From positions 27,019,917 through 27,083,916 of the forward strand of contig OY829648.1 in the NCBI GenBank assembly GCA_963691815.1: a stretch of DNA of 64,000 nt, written 5' to 3'. Below, one piece after another: positions 40,456 through 51,440 of this stretch. The notes under the pieces were generated by a model. The model was not told where the DNA came from and did no database searches. It saw only the letters and a program-made list of their open reading frames with translations. Made by a program: the position numbers and the translations under genes. Position 1 is the stretch's first letter. Every line of letters starts with the position of its first letter. The stretch comes from Echiichthys vipera. Taxonomy: Eukaryota; Chordata; Actinopteri; Perciformes; Trachinidae.

Positions 40456-40460
40456 TGTGT
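40395..40460. repeat. (GT)n microsatellite
   Basis: About 66 bp of GT with one interruption near 40453. It reads (AC)n in LPP sense. Confidence 0.95.
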
Positions 40461-40896
40461 CTCATTCCCATTTCGTCACTCCCCTGGACCCTGCCTACTT
40501 GTTGTTTCCAGATTGCTGACTCAGCTACAGTGGTACCTGCTCTCAGGGCTCTAGCACTTGAATTTTACTGTATAGTACAGTTTCCTTCAAATTCTTGAGA
40601 CCTGTATTAATGCTGGTGCTCCAGGACTCCTGTCTGACAGTCTGCCTGCCTGCTGACCTACTCTCCATTGCTTCTACTGCCTGCCACACAGCCGTGCTAC
40701 TCTCCACCCCCCAGCCTGGGTCATCTTTACTACACTAATCTGCTTTTTATTCTTTATGCAAACTGTTCTCCATAGTGTGAAAATGTATGACATTGTGACA
40801 GTGACAGCTAGCAGGAAATAGAGGATATATATTGTATACTGTCAAGTTACACACGTGAATGACAACGATTCAGCAATATGTTTTCTTTGCTGTTAA

Positions 40897-41262
40897 AGGA
40901 ACAGTTTGACATTTTGGGAAATATATTAATTTGCTTTCTTACCAAGATTTAGTTGAGAAGACAGATACCACTCTAATGTACGGTAAGTATGAAGCTACAG
41001 GTGGCTAACTTAGCTAATTATAATATGTTTGGCACATAATCTTTCGTAAAACAGTGCAGTGTTGTTTTTACACTTCTGCTTTGGTGAGGATTAAAAAAAC
41101 AAGATATAGCATGTTCATGAGGTGAGGACGGATGGATTTTGGTACCTTTGGAAAGAACGAGACAACCTGGTTCCCCCTGTTTCCATTCTTTATACTAAGT
41201 GAAGTAGCTGCTGGCTCCAGCTACATATTAACTGTACCATACAGATATGAGAGTGGGATGGA
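40897..41262. repeat. Foldback-type dispersed repeat
   Basis: It starts AGGAACAGTTTGACATTTTG, a common fish repeat start. The segment near 40966-41010 (ACCACTCTAATGTACGGTAA and following) recurs in inverted, diverged form near 41214-41260, where the reverse complement reads CCCACTCTCATATCTGTATG. The element may therefore be a foldback or a head-to-head pair. Confidence 0.6.
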
Positions 41263-44069
41263 TCTTTTTTTGGTTAACCCTCGGGGGGAAAAAAGAAAAT
41301 AAGCACATTTTTTTAAAATATTTTTTACTATTCTTTTAAAAAAAGACCAAAAACAATTAGCCAAAAGGATTTGAACTAACTAACTTCAGACTTGAGTGAG
41401 TGCACTGAACTGTGAGTCAAAAGCAGCAGAAGCAGAAACCATGAATGGTGTGTGACCTCTTATTAATCCTGTAGGGTGACGCCCTGATCATTATCAAGTT
41501 CTCTCTCAATGGGAAGCCTGAACAGACACCTGTGGGCAGCCGCTGTATGCAGACTGTCAACACTATAATGATTTGTCTGTATTCTACTACCAAACTGTTA
41601 AAATCTGTCTGTGTGATTGGTCAAAAAGGCATTTCACCACAGTTTATGAGCACATAATGTTATGTTATCACAGCACCCATGAACACACTGACTTACCGCA
41701 ACACTATGCATACTAGAAATCACAAGGTCATATTTTACTTGCCTTTAATGTGCAGCACCACATGGCTCATTTCTTTTCACTCTGTAGCTGCTGTGTTTTC
41801 CATGTGTGGTGCAATAATTTCACTTTGTGTATGGTACACCCATTTTGCTCCCTCTAACCAGGAAGCCAGGAGTCACTACACCAAAGGATGAAAGCACTTA
41901 CAACCAACCCTTTTGTCTGTCTTTGTCACACTGCACACTTTTCCCACACACATAGCATCTTGCATATGCTTTCTACTAGTCTAAAAAACTATGTATAGTC
42001 ACAGATGTGCTATGAAACTGCCATGAAATTAGTTATAACAATTTATTATTTTTCACCCTCCACATTAAACTCACCATCTGACATGCATAATACACATAAT
42101 AGGTCAGTGAATGTAAATACAGGGCACCGGCCCTCATCCGCAGCTAAATGCATCGCTCTGTCAATAATTTATCAGCTTAACCCTATTTTCCGTCTTACAT
42201 ATGCATCCTTTCATAAATAAATAAAAGAGACAACATGTAGACATGATGACTACAGAGTAAATAAAAACATTATTTTTACTTAAATGTAGTACAGTGGTGG
42301 TGCCAGTCTGTAGCCCTCACAGAAAACAACCTTTCAGGTATTACATTATTGCTCGAATATCTCACTAAAGATATGATCTGCATGGTGCTCAAAGCCCATC
42401 TGAGCCTTCCTACTCCAAACACAATTGGTTCAGTTTTTTTATCTGCCTGTCCTACATTTATTGTGTGTCAAACAATTTAGTCAACTGCCCAAGGCTTCGA
42501 CTTTTTGAAGTTCCTCTTAAAATCGTTTAATAGCAACTAATGATTTAGGTCAAGACTCATTTTGTCAGGAGGGCAAAACATGTTAAAGTATATCATTTGG
42601 TTTGAAATAATATTTCAACCATTCTGTAGCTCTGCTGGGTTTTTTTACCCAATAGTATCCTTCATACAGCAGTAATGGTTTAAAAGATGAGTGTACCATC
42701 TCTTCCTGAGTTGTTATGCATTTAAGTTGTGGTAGAAGAAGTACTGAGGTTCTTTACTGTTCTTACTGAGAAGTACCAGCCCAACAATGTTACACAAACT
42801 TTTAAAGGCCTACAAAATCTCACCTAAGTAAAAGAACAGAGGTATTATAATGAAAACGATGTCAAAGTTTAATGTATAGGACAATGCACTGTAATGTGCT
42901 TAGTTTTTCACTTCCATTAAGTTGGAGTCTTTGTGAGAGTCGGATTAAAAAGAAAAAAAAAGCTGTCAACATAGGCCAACATTCAAGTCGAGTCACGCCC
43001 CTTACACTCTGCTGCTGCATTTCCAATAATGCAACCTAATAGCGTCTTTCTAACACGTGTAAACACCTGCATCTTTTAAACTCTACATCCCCAGGTTGTA
43101 TCGCAGTCTTCTCTATCTGTGAAAGCTATAATCCGTTATAATTGAGATATGTTGTTTCTAGCAGCCGCTTTGGCGGTAAGTTATAACTGCAGGCGAGCCT
43201 CTTGGATCTCATCTCACAGAGTTCCTTTGGAAACCAAACAGTGTCGACTGTATGACGTCAGTATATTGGCAGCTCTCACCTGTGCAATGTGGCGTGATGC
43301 CTTCACATGCTCCACACTGATAGGAGGTCCGAACTGTGCGACACTTTTGATTTTAGCGCAGGAAAGTCACCACAGACACGTATTTCTTAGCAAAGCGCTT
43401 TCATCAGTGAGTAGATAGATAGTAACTTATGGACACTATGTCTATTTGTCTGTGTAGAGCTGGATATCAGCTCTGACTACAGCCTGTTGTTGAAACATGT
43501 TATGACAAAGGACACAAGAAAAATAGTATGATGAAGATAATGTATTCTGTGGGTAACGGGGGCGTGACCGCTTTTCCTTTCGAACATGTGAACTATAAAC
43601 AAAGATAATGTGTGATGATGATTTATCTAACTGGCAGTCCTGAAATAAACAAATAAATAAACTTAACAGACAATTAACTAGATGAAAATCTTACAAAGAA
43701 CAACTTTAAAAGTCTGACGCTCAGTCTGAGGTGACATCAGTATGACATCATCAGGGGTTTTTCCTCAGACTTTAGATAGCTCCCTCCTTAGCCACAGACG
43801 ACATTATATACATTTGTTTCTACAGAAGGAACAGCACTCATGATGAGTGAATTGTAAAAATTGGTGGATGGACATTCACTAGCAACACAGCAACAGCGTT
43901 TTGTTTTTTCTTCTTTGTGCATATAATTTGCATGTCATTAAAAAACTTTAACTTTATTTGTCATGAGGACTACTTAACAGACAGTTTATTGTCACGTCCC
44001 CAGTCTGTTAAGGACATTAATCTAAAAAGCCACCAGAAACCTTAGCTTCTGGATGTATGAAGTGCGGGA

Positions 44070-44155
44070 AAAGTACTCTCAGAAAATATATATACTCAAG
44101 TAAAGTACCTCAGAATTATACACAAACACAGTACTTGAGTAGATGAACTTAGGTA
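44070..44155. repeat. Probable dispersed teleost repeat fragment
   Basis: ATATACTCAAGTAAAGTACC and CACAGTACTTGAGTAGATGA are phrases seen in a common fish repeat. A possibly related phrase lies near 42730-42780. The fragment sits just beyond the exon C donor. Confidence 0.45.
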
Positions 44156-44211
44156 GTGAGTTTCAGTGTAAAATGAGGATGTGCAGGTGTAAAGTTGTGC
44201 TGGTAGCATAC

Positions 44212-44334
44212 TTGTGTGATCCGTGGCTTGTAGGGCGAGCTGCTCTCCAGGTCTGCCAGGATGCTGGTAAGGGAGTCAATCTCAGCATCCAGACTGGAGC
44301 GTCTCTCCTCCAGGGTCTTCTCTGGTCCTTTCAT
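44212..44334 (-). CDS. lpp: LPP exon C: leucine-rich export-signal-like helix
   Basis: The third LPP coding exon is exactly 123 nt (41 codons, phase 0 on both sides). The acceptor is TTTGCTCACAG at 44337-44335 and the donor is CAA/GTATGC at 44211. It reads MKGPEKTLEERRSSL, then DAEIDSLTSILADLE, then SSSPYKPRITQ. The initial Met codon is internal and is not a start. The block TLEERRSSLDAEIDSLTSIL is among the most conserved parts of LPP. The spaced leucines and isoleucines (L, I, L, I, L) correspond to the leucine-rich nuclear export signal described for mammalian LPP, which keeps the protein mostly at adhesions. Because the exon is symmetric, skipping it would delete this segment without a frameshift. 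The joins ...SYDFQ/MKGPEK... and ...PRITQ/NSGSS... agree with the mammalian exon boundaries as I recall them. Confidence 0.95.
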
Positions 44335-47300
44335 CTGTGAGCAAACATCACATGTATGTATAATAAATCAAGTGAGGGAACATTCCAAAACAGCCTGTAA
44401 TGGCCCTTGGTTGACTTACTTTGTCTTGTAGCACTCATAGTTGAGGACAGATAGTCATCTAAATCAATCTGCACTGCTCGGAGACATTCTCTTCTACTTT
44501 TTTCACCCTGCTTACACTTTGGATTACAGTTCTGAGTTCAGGCTTCACCTTGACCTGAGACAATCTTTTTGAAAGCCACACATCAATAGCAGAGACTTCT
44601 CTCTGAGAAAAAATGTGGTGAGAAATAAGAAGTGATGTATTGTCTGAAAGACAACTTTCATAAAGCAGTGCACTATTCACCTCCTGCTTTTCAGCACGCT
44701 TGGATTTACAGTATTTCATTCGTTATGCATTATTCATCACAAGCTCAACCGGCAGCATTTCAAACAAAAAGATCCTTTTTTTTTTAAAGAATTAAAGTCT
44801 GCTATTTTCTATTCCATATTTTTTAAAAACATGCCCTTTAAAAGATGATGAGAATTGCTCTGATTTTTATTTAACTAGTTTATTACCAGAGGAAGCTTGA
44901 AAGCGTCAGTAACAGGATCAGTCAAGCAGTCTGAGACTGACTCTCACTGGTTTATTCATTACCATTTTTTCACCTCAGAGAAAACAAAACTTCAACACAT
45001 TAAAAAAAGACACATAATATAACTAAACTGTTGCACAAAAATCTGGAAAGTAGCTAAAATGATTTGACCATTAGTGACACTCGGGTTTCTACAAAATTCC
45101 CGGGAATTTCTCCACGGACTGACAGATATATTTTTAGTCCTCTGAACTATGCTGCAACTGCAAGAAGACTTCTTGCAATTGCCTGCGGGGGCTTTTTGAG
45201 TTGGCTGGATCAGTGACTGCTTCTTATTCTAATGTTATGTGTTTGGATTACCTGTCACAATCTATTACAGGCAGGGGCTTGCCTCCATTTGGAGAAGAGC
45301 TGCTGCTTAAAAACATCTAAGGCAATCACGAGCGGGGGTAAACAAAGCAAAACACTAATGGCTTGTCTCAAATCAACAAAAGAAAAAACAGGCAAAGTTA
45401 TTTAACAGGGATAACGAGGAGGATGAAAGAAACACTGCAGTCTCTGTGATGTGTTGGAATTTGCGGTGTAGGGCTTCGTAATGTGGACAACAGCCGTGAT
45501 TAGACGGAGCTGCTTTTGTCTTCCTCTCTGCTGCTAAAGGTTTTGGCATTAACATGTCCTAATCCAGACATCTCTCTCAGTCAGGGTGATATAGACAAGA
45601 GAATATTTCTGCCTTCGTCTGAGGAAATACCATTTCATCACTGATTTATTCTTTCAGTGTGTATAATTTCTCTACTGAGGCAGAGAGTACAAGGTACAAA
45701 GACATTTTGATTGATATCTATCCCTTTTCTGAACGGCGCCTGCAGTCAGAGAGTTCTGCTCTGGCTACAGGACACATAATTAAGATACCAGTGGTGTATT
45801 AAGGAATTAAGTTGCATGGCCAGGGTGACTCTACAGCCTATTGGATAGGGGAAGAAAAGTTACAGATGAAAACAGTAGAGCACTTTTAAAACTAATTAAG
45901 CACTTAATTTCATAAGTCATTTCAGGACTCGAGTCCTTTACTTCTACTGTTGATACTGTTCAGAAGAAGAAGAACGACGACCGAAATGGCAGTGGTAAAT
46001 AAGGAAAGAAACTAACTGTAATGTGTGTGTGATGATCTTTGTGTCCACTTCATACATATAATAGCTTTTCATCATTTTCAGAGTCCAATGTTGTTGTTTT
46101 TATTGGTAAACGGATAGACTTTTTTCAGGTCTGTCTTACATCAATAGTCATGTGCTCAATGAAACTAGGGCTGTGTATGGGCAAGTATCTGGCAATACGA
46201 CACATATCATGATATAGGGGTTACAATTCAGTGTACTGCGTTGCTATAAGGAAGTCGATGTGTTGGGATTTTTATAATCATTTTAGGAAAACGATGTTGG
46301 AGTGGAAGAGTCATATGGCTGAGGATACATTACAACTAATTTATACTGGAAAACAATGGAACAATGTCATCCAAAACATGTAATTGTTGCAAAAGGTGAA
46401 ATGTTGCCCCTGTTTTCTAGAGGCCAAGAACTATAGAGCTTTTCAAAGACATAAACATAAACATTCTAAATGTGGCCGAGTTCATTTCTTGTTGCAGCGT
46501 ATGTGAATGACATCCGCTAACAGGAAGTTAACAAGGCCCAAGGCTGTTGGAATTCCATTGAAAAGGTGTGTAAATTGCACCTCTAAGACAGACTTTCCCT
46601 TCATTTCTTCTTAGATAAGAACTTTTTTTACTTACAAATAATCTATTTTCATTCATAACAGATGTAGTGCAATAAAACATGCGCACAGGTCTTATTTGTC
46701 TTCCTCTAAGATGATCTGATAGCATTGAATAGCCAGGTTAATATGAAATACCATTAGTTGCTGAAGACCCAGAGAGACCTCTTTAAATGGATCACGAGCC
46801 AACTGTGACCGATCCATGTTAAATCGTCATATATAAAGTTCTAACAACACAATTTCATTCAACTTTTAGAATATTTGTTCATCCATATTGAGTTCATTTG
46901 TAAAACGGATAAAAGCCCAATTAACTTATAAAAAATAATTATTAATTAATTTAAAAAATGAAATCTCTTACCAAAACAACCCAACACCAACCCAACACCA
47001 ATTGTAATGAGATTCACTAGATTGGACCCCAAAAAAACATTATTTAGTAAAACTAATAAAAACAGAGATCTGATGATTTGCTGAACTTGCTAATTTATAA
47101 AATGAAAATCTATTTTGTTGACGACTTATTACATTTCTAGCTGCTTTTGTGTTTCTTTCTCTATCCTCAGTCAATTAACAATATGTTATAAAGCAGCTCT
47201 GTTGATTCGCTTGGCCCAGTGAAACTCAACATACAGCCCTCTGACCACTTGTAAAAAAAACAAATAAAAGTATTCATGCTGGGATTTTTTTTTGTACTTT

Positions 47301-48352
47301 GAATGTAAATAAGGTGCAAACAACACAATAAAGCTTGTTTATCATAATAAAAATGCCTTCACCCCGACATAAGTCTAGGATAAGCCCTGAATGTCCTAAT
47401 ATCCTGAAAAAAAAACCTGCATACACCTGATCTGTGCGGGGCTGCTGTCACTGGATTTGCCTCATAACAAAGATGAAAGTGGACTGCTAACGTCTAATGG
47501 TTGAAGACAGGCCTATCATTAAAAAAATTGACAAATGTTGCCACTTCATACTATGCAATAATATTATTAATGTTTATTAACTTGCCCCTGGCATCCTGTC
47601 ATTTCGCAAAAGTGGCCCCAGGGCAAAGCAGGTTGAGTGTCCCCGGCTTAGCTTTGAAAACCACCTTTTAAAATATCTAAATATAACTATGAGATGGCCC
47701 GTAGTTTTACATTGAGGTCATAACACCACATGAAGACATGCAATGCTGATCCTCCTGATGCAGTCTTATACTGTCTATGTACACAGTTTGTGTGGGAAGA
47801 GCGGTGGATTCACACGCTTCACACAACTTATTTAGATTATGTAACATTCTGTCGCCAGCATACAAAGGAGTCCTTTATTTTGGATAAGAAAATGGTCACA
47901 TCAAATGAGGGGCTTGAAGGGGACATTAAACAAAGGAATGTGCAGCACTTGGAGGATTTCACAGCAGAGGTCAGGTGCTGAGAGTGTCAGTCAGATCCAG
48001 AGGCCAGATATCCCGGGAGGAACAAATGCCTGTGGGTATTAGGACCAGAAAATCAGAGAAAAGTGACCAGGCTCCACCAATAGGTGTCAGCCTTCTATCC
48101 TTCCTGCATTGGAGCTCTTAGAAATGGAGAAAGTAAGTTTGTGTGTGGGTCCTTGAGTTAGGGTGGCTGGCTCCAGGCAGCATCTGGAGCTAGACGTCTC
48201 TGCAGTTGGCTTCAACTCAAATGGACAGATAGTTTTGCTGGACTTGGTACATGAACTCAGTGTGGAGCTCTGGGCTTTCTTTGTTGTCTGTGTCGATTCT
48301 TTGAGAGTTACTGACAACCAAGAAAATAAGATACAACAACACTTCTTCTCAC
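44335..48352 (-). other. lpp: LPP intron B-C (4.0 kb)
   Basis: This is the shortest complete LPP intron in the window, from a GTGAGA donor at 48352 to a GCTCACAG acceptor at 44335. It has one hAT-like terminal fragment near 46166-46245. The remainder is ordinary AT-rich sequence in which I recognise no feature. Confidence 0.85.
46166..46245. mobile_element. Terminal fragment of an hAT-like element
   Basis: TAGGGCTGTGTATGGGCAAG followed by TATCTGGCAATACGACACAT resembles a common fish hAT terminus. No right end was found, so this is probably truncated. Confidence 0.5.
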
Positions 48353-48456
48353 CTGAAAATCATAGGAGTTCATCGGTGGAGGAGGAGGGAAGGAACCAGG
48401 GGATGGTGAGAAACCAGTTGAGTCTTCCGCAGGTGGTGGAGGGGGAAGGTAGTCTG
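48353..48456 (-). CDS. lpp: LPP exon B: Ena/VASP-binding polyproline exon
   Basis: The second LPP coding exon is 104 nt, completing the split codon from exon A (phase 1 in, phase 0 out). It encodes DYLPPPPPAEDS, then GSFPPPPPMNSYDFQ. FPPPPP is the classic EVH1 ligand by which LPP and zyxin recruit Ena/VASP proteins to focal adhesions. YLPPPPP resembles the second polyproline block of mammalian LPP. The donor is CAG/GTGAGA at 48352. The acceptor is a tandem CAGCAG: use of the first CAG starts the exon at 48456, and use of the second starts it at 48453. Both keep the frame and differ by a single alanine. Almost nothing separates this acceptor from a long (GT)n tract on the sense strand, so the usual polypyrimidine tract is only CCTTCC plus the GU repeat. 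Identity is firm from the motif order and from the clean joins to exons A and C. Confidence 0.93.
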
Positions 48457-48463
48457 CTGGGAA

Positions 48464-48679
<216 letters not shown>

Positions 48680-49177
48680 CTTATTAAATACTTTTTTTCC
48701 TACATCGAAACTGTCACAACAGGCAACACACCACTGAATTAACACACAATATAGCTTGTTGTTTTGTTTTTTTACCAGTGTTATAAGTGCAGGAAACAAC
48801 AAGAAATTAGATTTTTTTTATTTTTTTTTTAATAATAGTAAAATATTCTTTTGAACATAGATTGGTATAAATCTTCAGTTACATCAAAGACACAGGACTA
48901 GACAGGTCAAGGTTAAAATGACACAGTAAGATTAACTGAGGTTACTGTGCACAAGTATATGAATAGATCTGCTGGAGATCCAGCATGCTGACGTGTGGAG
49001 AACGCACATCTCTGTACAATCACGTATATCCATTCAAAAAAACTAAAAACACACGCACATCAAACTGAAATTGTGTGTGTAACCCTGTCCTGTTGTGTTT
49101 GTGAAAGATACAGCAAAAGAAAACATTGAAATGGGTAAAGTTCAGATAAGTCCGTTACATATCTGAACTTTATATGT

Positions 49178-49266
49178 AAACCACGTTTAATTAATTTGGT
49201 CAGCTGCCTTGGATAAACTACATTGATGACATCAATTAGATTGTAATGAAAACAGATAAAAGCCAT
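49178..49266 (+). repeat. Arm 1 of an 89-bp inverted repeat
   Basis: These 89 bp match the reverse complement of 50123-50211 at 88 positions; the only difference is G versus C in ATTAGATT[G/C]TAATGAAA. The arm contains TTTAATTAATTTGG, an E-box CAGCTG and an exact odd palindrome ATTGATG-A-CATCAAT (49222-49236). Confidence 0.95.
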
Positions 49267-49289
49267 TTTATTTATTACGGTTACACAAA

Positions 49290-49378
49290 TTATTTTTTAC
49301 TTTCATTAACATCGCGAGAGAAGGCATGGCCTTGGCGGAGGTCTGCACTCTCCGTGTGCCCTTCTAGTTGCAGATTTA
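49290..49378. repeat. Short retroelement-like fragment in the inverted-repeat spacer
   Basis: CATGGCCTTGGCGGAGGTCT and GCACTCTCCGTGTGCCCTTC form a GC-rich phrase that I recall from the ends of fish repeats. It begins about 25 bp inside arm 1 of the inverted repeat. Confidence 0.45.
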
Positions 49379-50122
49379 AGAAAGTATAATAATGAAATGT
49401 GTACGTCAGGATCTGAGAGATAATTATGACACGAGACAGAATTTAAGTTAGTCTAAATTTACTCTGAGTTAAATATTCAAAACACAGATATCCGTATTTC
49501 TCAGTAAATTGTTTGAAATATATAGTGCACCATTTCTTAAAACCAGTGTCTGTACAAAATGCTGAGAAATTAGAATTATTCATCAAAATCTGTCTTGAAC
49601 TCTAAAATCAAATCAGACGTTGGAAAAAGGTTATGCAGTTATTACACAAGAGAGACAGAGAGTGAGAAGGACAAAGAAATAGAGCCTCACAGTCCCACGC
49701 CAATGGATTGACACAGATAATTGCAGCAATTTGGTTAACTAAGAAGTACTAATCTGGAGTAAGCATGTGTTGCTTTTACCGGAGATTGGAAATGTAAATG
49801 TTGTGTTACAAATGGGTTAGACTAGGTGTTTGTTCTGCCAGAGGAGGAGAAACAAGCCAAATTTGTAGTTCTAAAGTCCACGCTAATCCAAGGATTGCAT
49901 CCAACCACATGTTTCAGACAGGATAAGGAGTTACGTGCCAAATTAAATTCTGATTTGGCTTCTCTTGGCACAGGACTTAACACTGAATCATTTGACCATG
50001 TACTTCTTAGTACCAAACCAGACATGAGCTTTGCAAATTAAAGGCTTTTATGAGACGTAATGGGAATTTGTTCCAATGCTAAGACTTTGATGAGTCCTGT
50101 TCAGAAATTCCATTTGCTTTCC

Positions 50123-50211
50123 ATGGCTTTTATCTGTTTTCATTAGAATCTAATTGATGTCATCAATGTAGTTTATCCAAGGCAGCTGACCAAATTAATT
50201 AAACGTGGTTT
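50123..50211 (-). repeat. Arm 2 of an 89-bp inverted repeat
   Basis: This is the inverted partner of 49178-49266, separated by 856 bp. Similarity stops abruptly at both edges. It sits in a longer AT-rich stretch (about 50040-50230) with no repeat-like character, which suggests that this copy could be the ancestral one. Confidence 0.95.
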
Positions 50212-51339
50212 TCAGCTGCCTCAACAAAACAGCTGGAAAAAAAGAAATAAAATGAAGACAGAGATAATGCAGCATGGTTAAAATTGTACACATGTCTGCG
50301 TCTTGAGCATTACAATATTTCAGAAATTGTGAGCATTGCATTAAACATTCCCTCTGGGTGCTTGAGGGCCTCCATGTGAATTGTTTATATAATAACCTAG
50401 TGACCTCCGCTAAAACTCCAGTGTAACAGTTCCTCTAAACCTCTGGGAGAGGAAATAAAGTATGCTGCTCTACAACAAGGCTCTGCCCCAGTCCTCCCTC
50501 CCATCTCGCTTCAGCACGCATCATTTTTTGCCAGAATACAAGTCACTTGTAACTTGTGGCTTACAGAGAATTAAAACATTAAGTTGCATGTACATTTATC
50601 TCAAACATCAAACATGTTTGGGATTTCTCATTTCAGGAAACATAAGAGTTGTAAATGTTGCATGTTTTATTAAAGAGGTCTTAGAGTTCTTTATGTGGAG
50701 CAGTGGAAAGCAAGACTTGGAGCTGGAACAGAGGTCATAAATCATCTTTGCGGAAAGGATCTTTCCATCTTTCTGTTTATTTACTTCATTTTTCTAGTAT
50801 CTGTAATCCAGCCAGTCATTAAGGAGCGGAAGTTGTCAATGTGCTAATATAAAACACAATCACTCGTAGTGTTTGCATTCCCTGTAAGCTTTCCAAGCAA
50901 AACCATTTTCTCTTAGAAACAGCTGCACTCAGATTCAGGGTCACCGAAGAAACAGTCACCTAATAGAAGCCTTTTCAATAAAGGGGCATGTAATGAATGA
51001 TCTGACATTGAAAATACATCACTGCTGACCAGACGACCTTTATAACTCTACATTCAAACAATCATGCTTTACTAGGCTTCATCTAGCAAAATTCTAGCAA
51101 GTGGAACCTGTCCCTACAGTGCTGTGGGAAATAAAACTGCCAAAGCCGGGTAGTCGTTTGAAAAACAGTAACTCACACCGGAGATGTACAGATTTAAATA
51201 GCTGTGGTGAAACAACTATCACACAGAAAAAAGTTACAACTTAAAGGTGGCCTGTGAAGTTTCTTGAATACATTCAGAAGTTTGTTTATATTGAGTGTTA
51301 CTCACCAAAATGCACGTTACCGTCACCCATTAGATAACA

Positions 51340-51440
51340 TTACATTTAGCGTACGCATTTGTCCACAGCGACTTCCAAAAAGTGCATTCAACAATTAGGG
51401 TACAAACCAGGAAAGCTAGTATTAAGTAAGTGAGTAAGCT
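51340..51440. repeat. Probable dispersed teleost repeat fragment
   Basis: ACATTACATTTAGCGTACGC followed by GTCCACAGCGACTTCCAAAA resembles the widespread fish repeat phrase with CATTTAGCAGACGC and CAAAGCGACTTAC. Confidence 0.55.

Noticed and set aside
42721..42860. Second copy of the repeat at 44070-44155
   Set aside because: Shared words such as GTACT and AGTAAA are too short and AT-rich to prove homology by eye.
44149..44334. Start codon and independent small protein beginning MKGPEKTL
   Set aside because: The ATG is the first codon of an internal exon directly after a CAG acceptor, and the sequence matches the middle of LPP.
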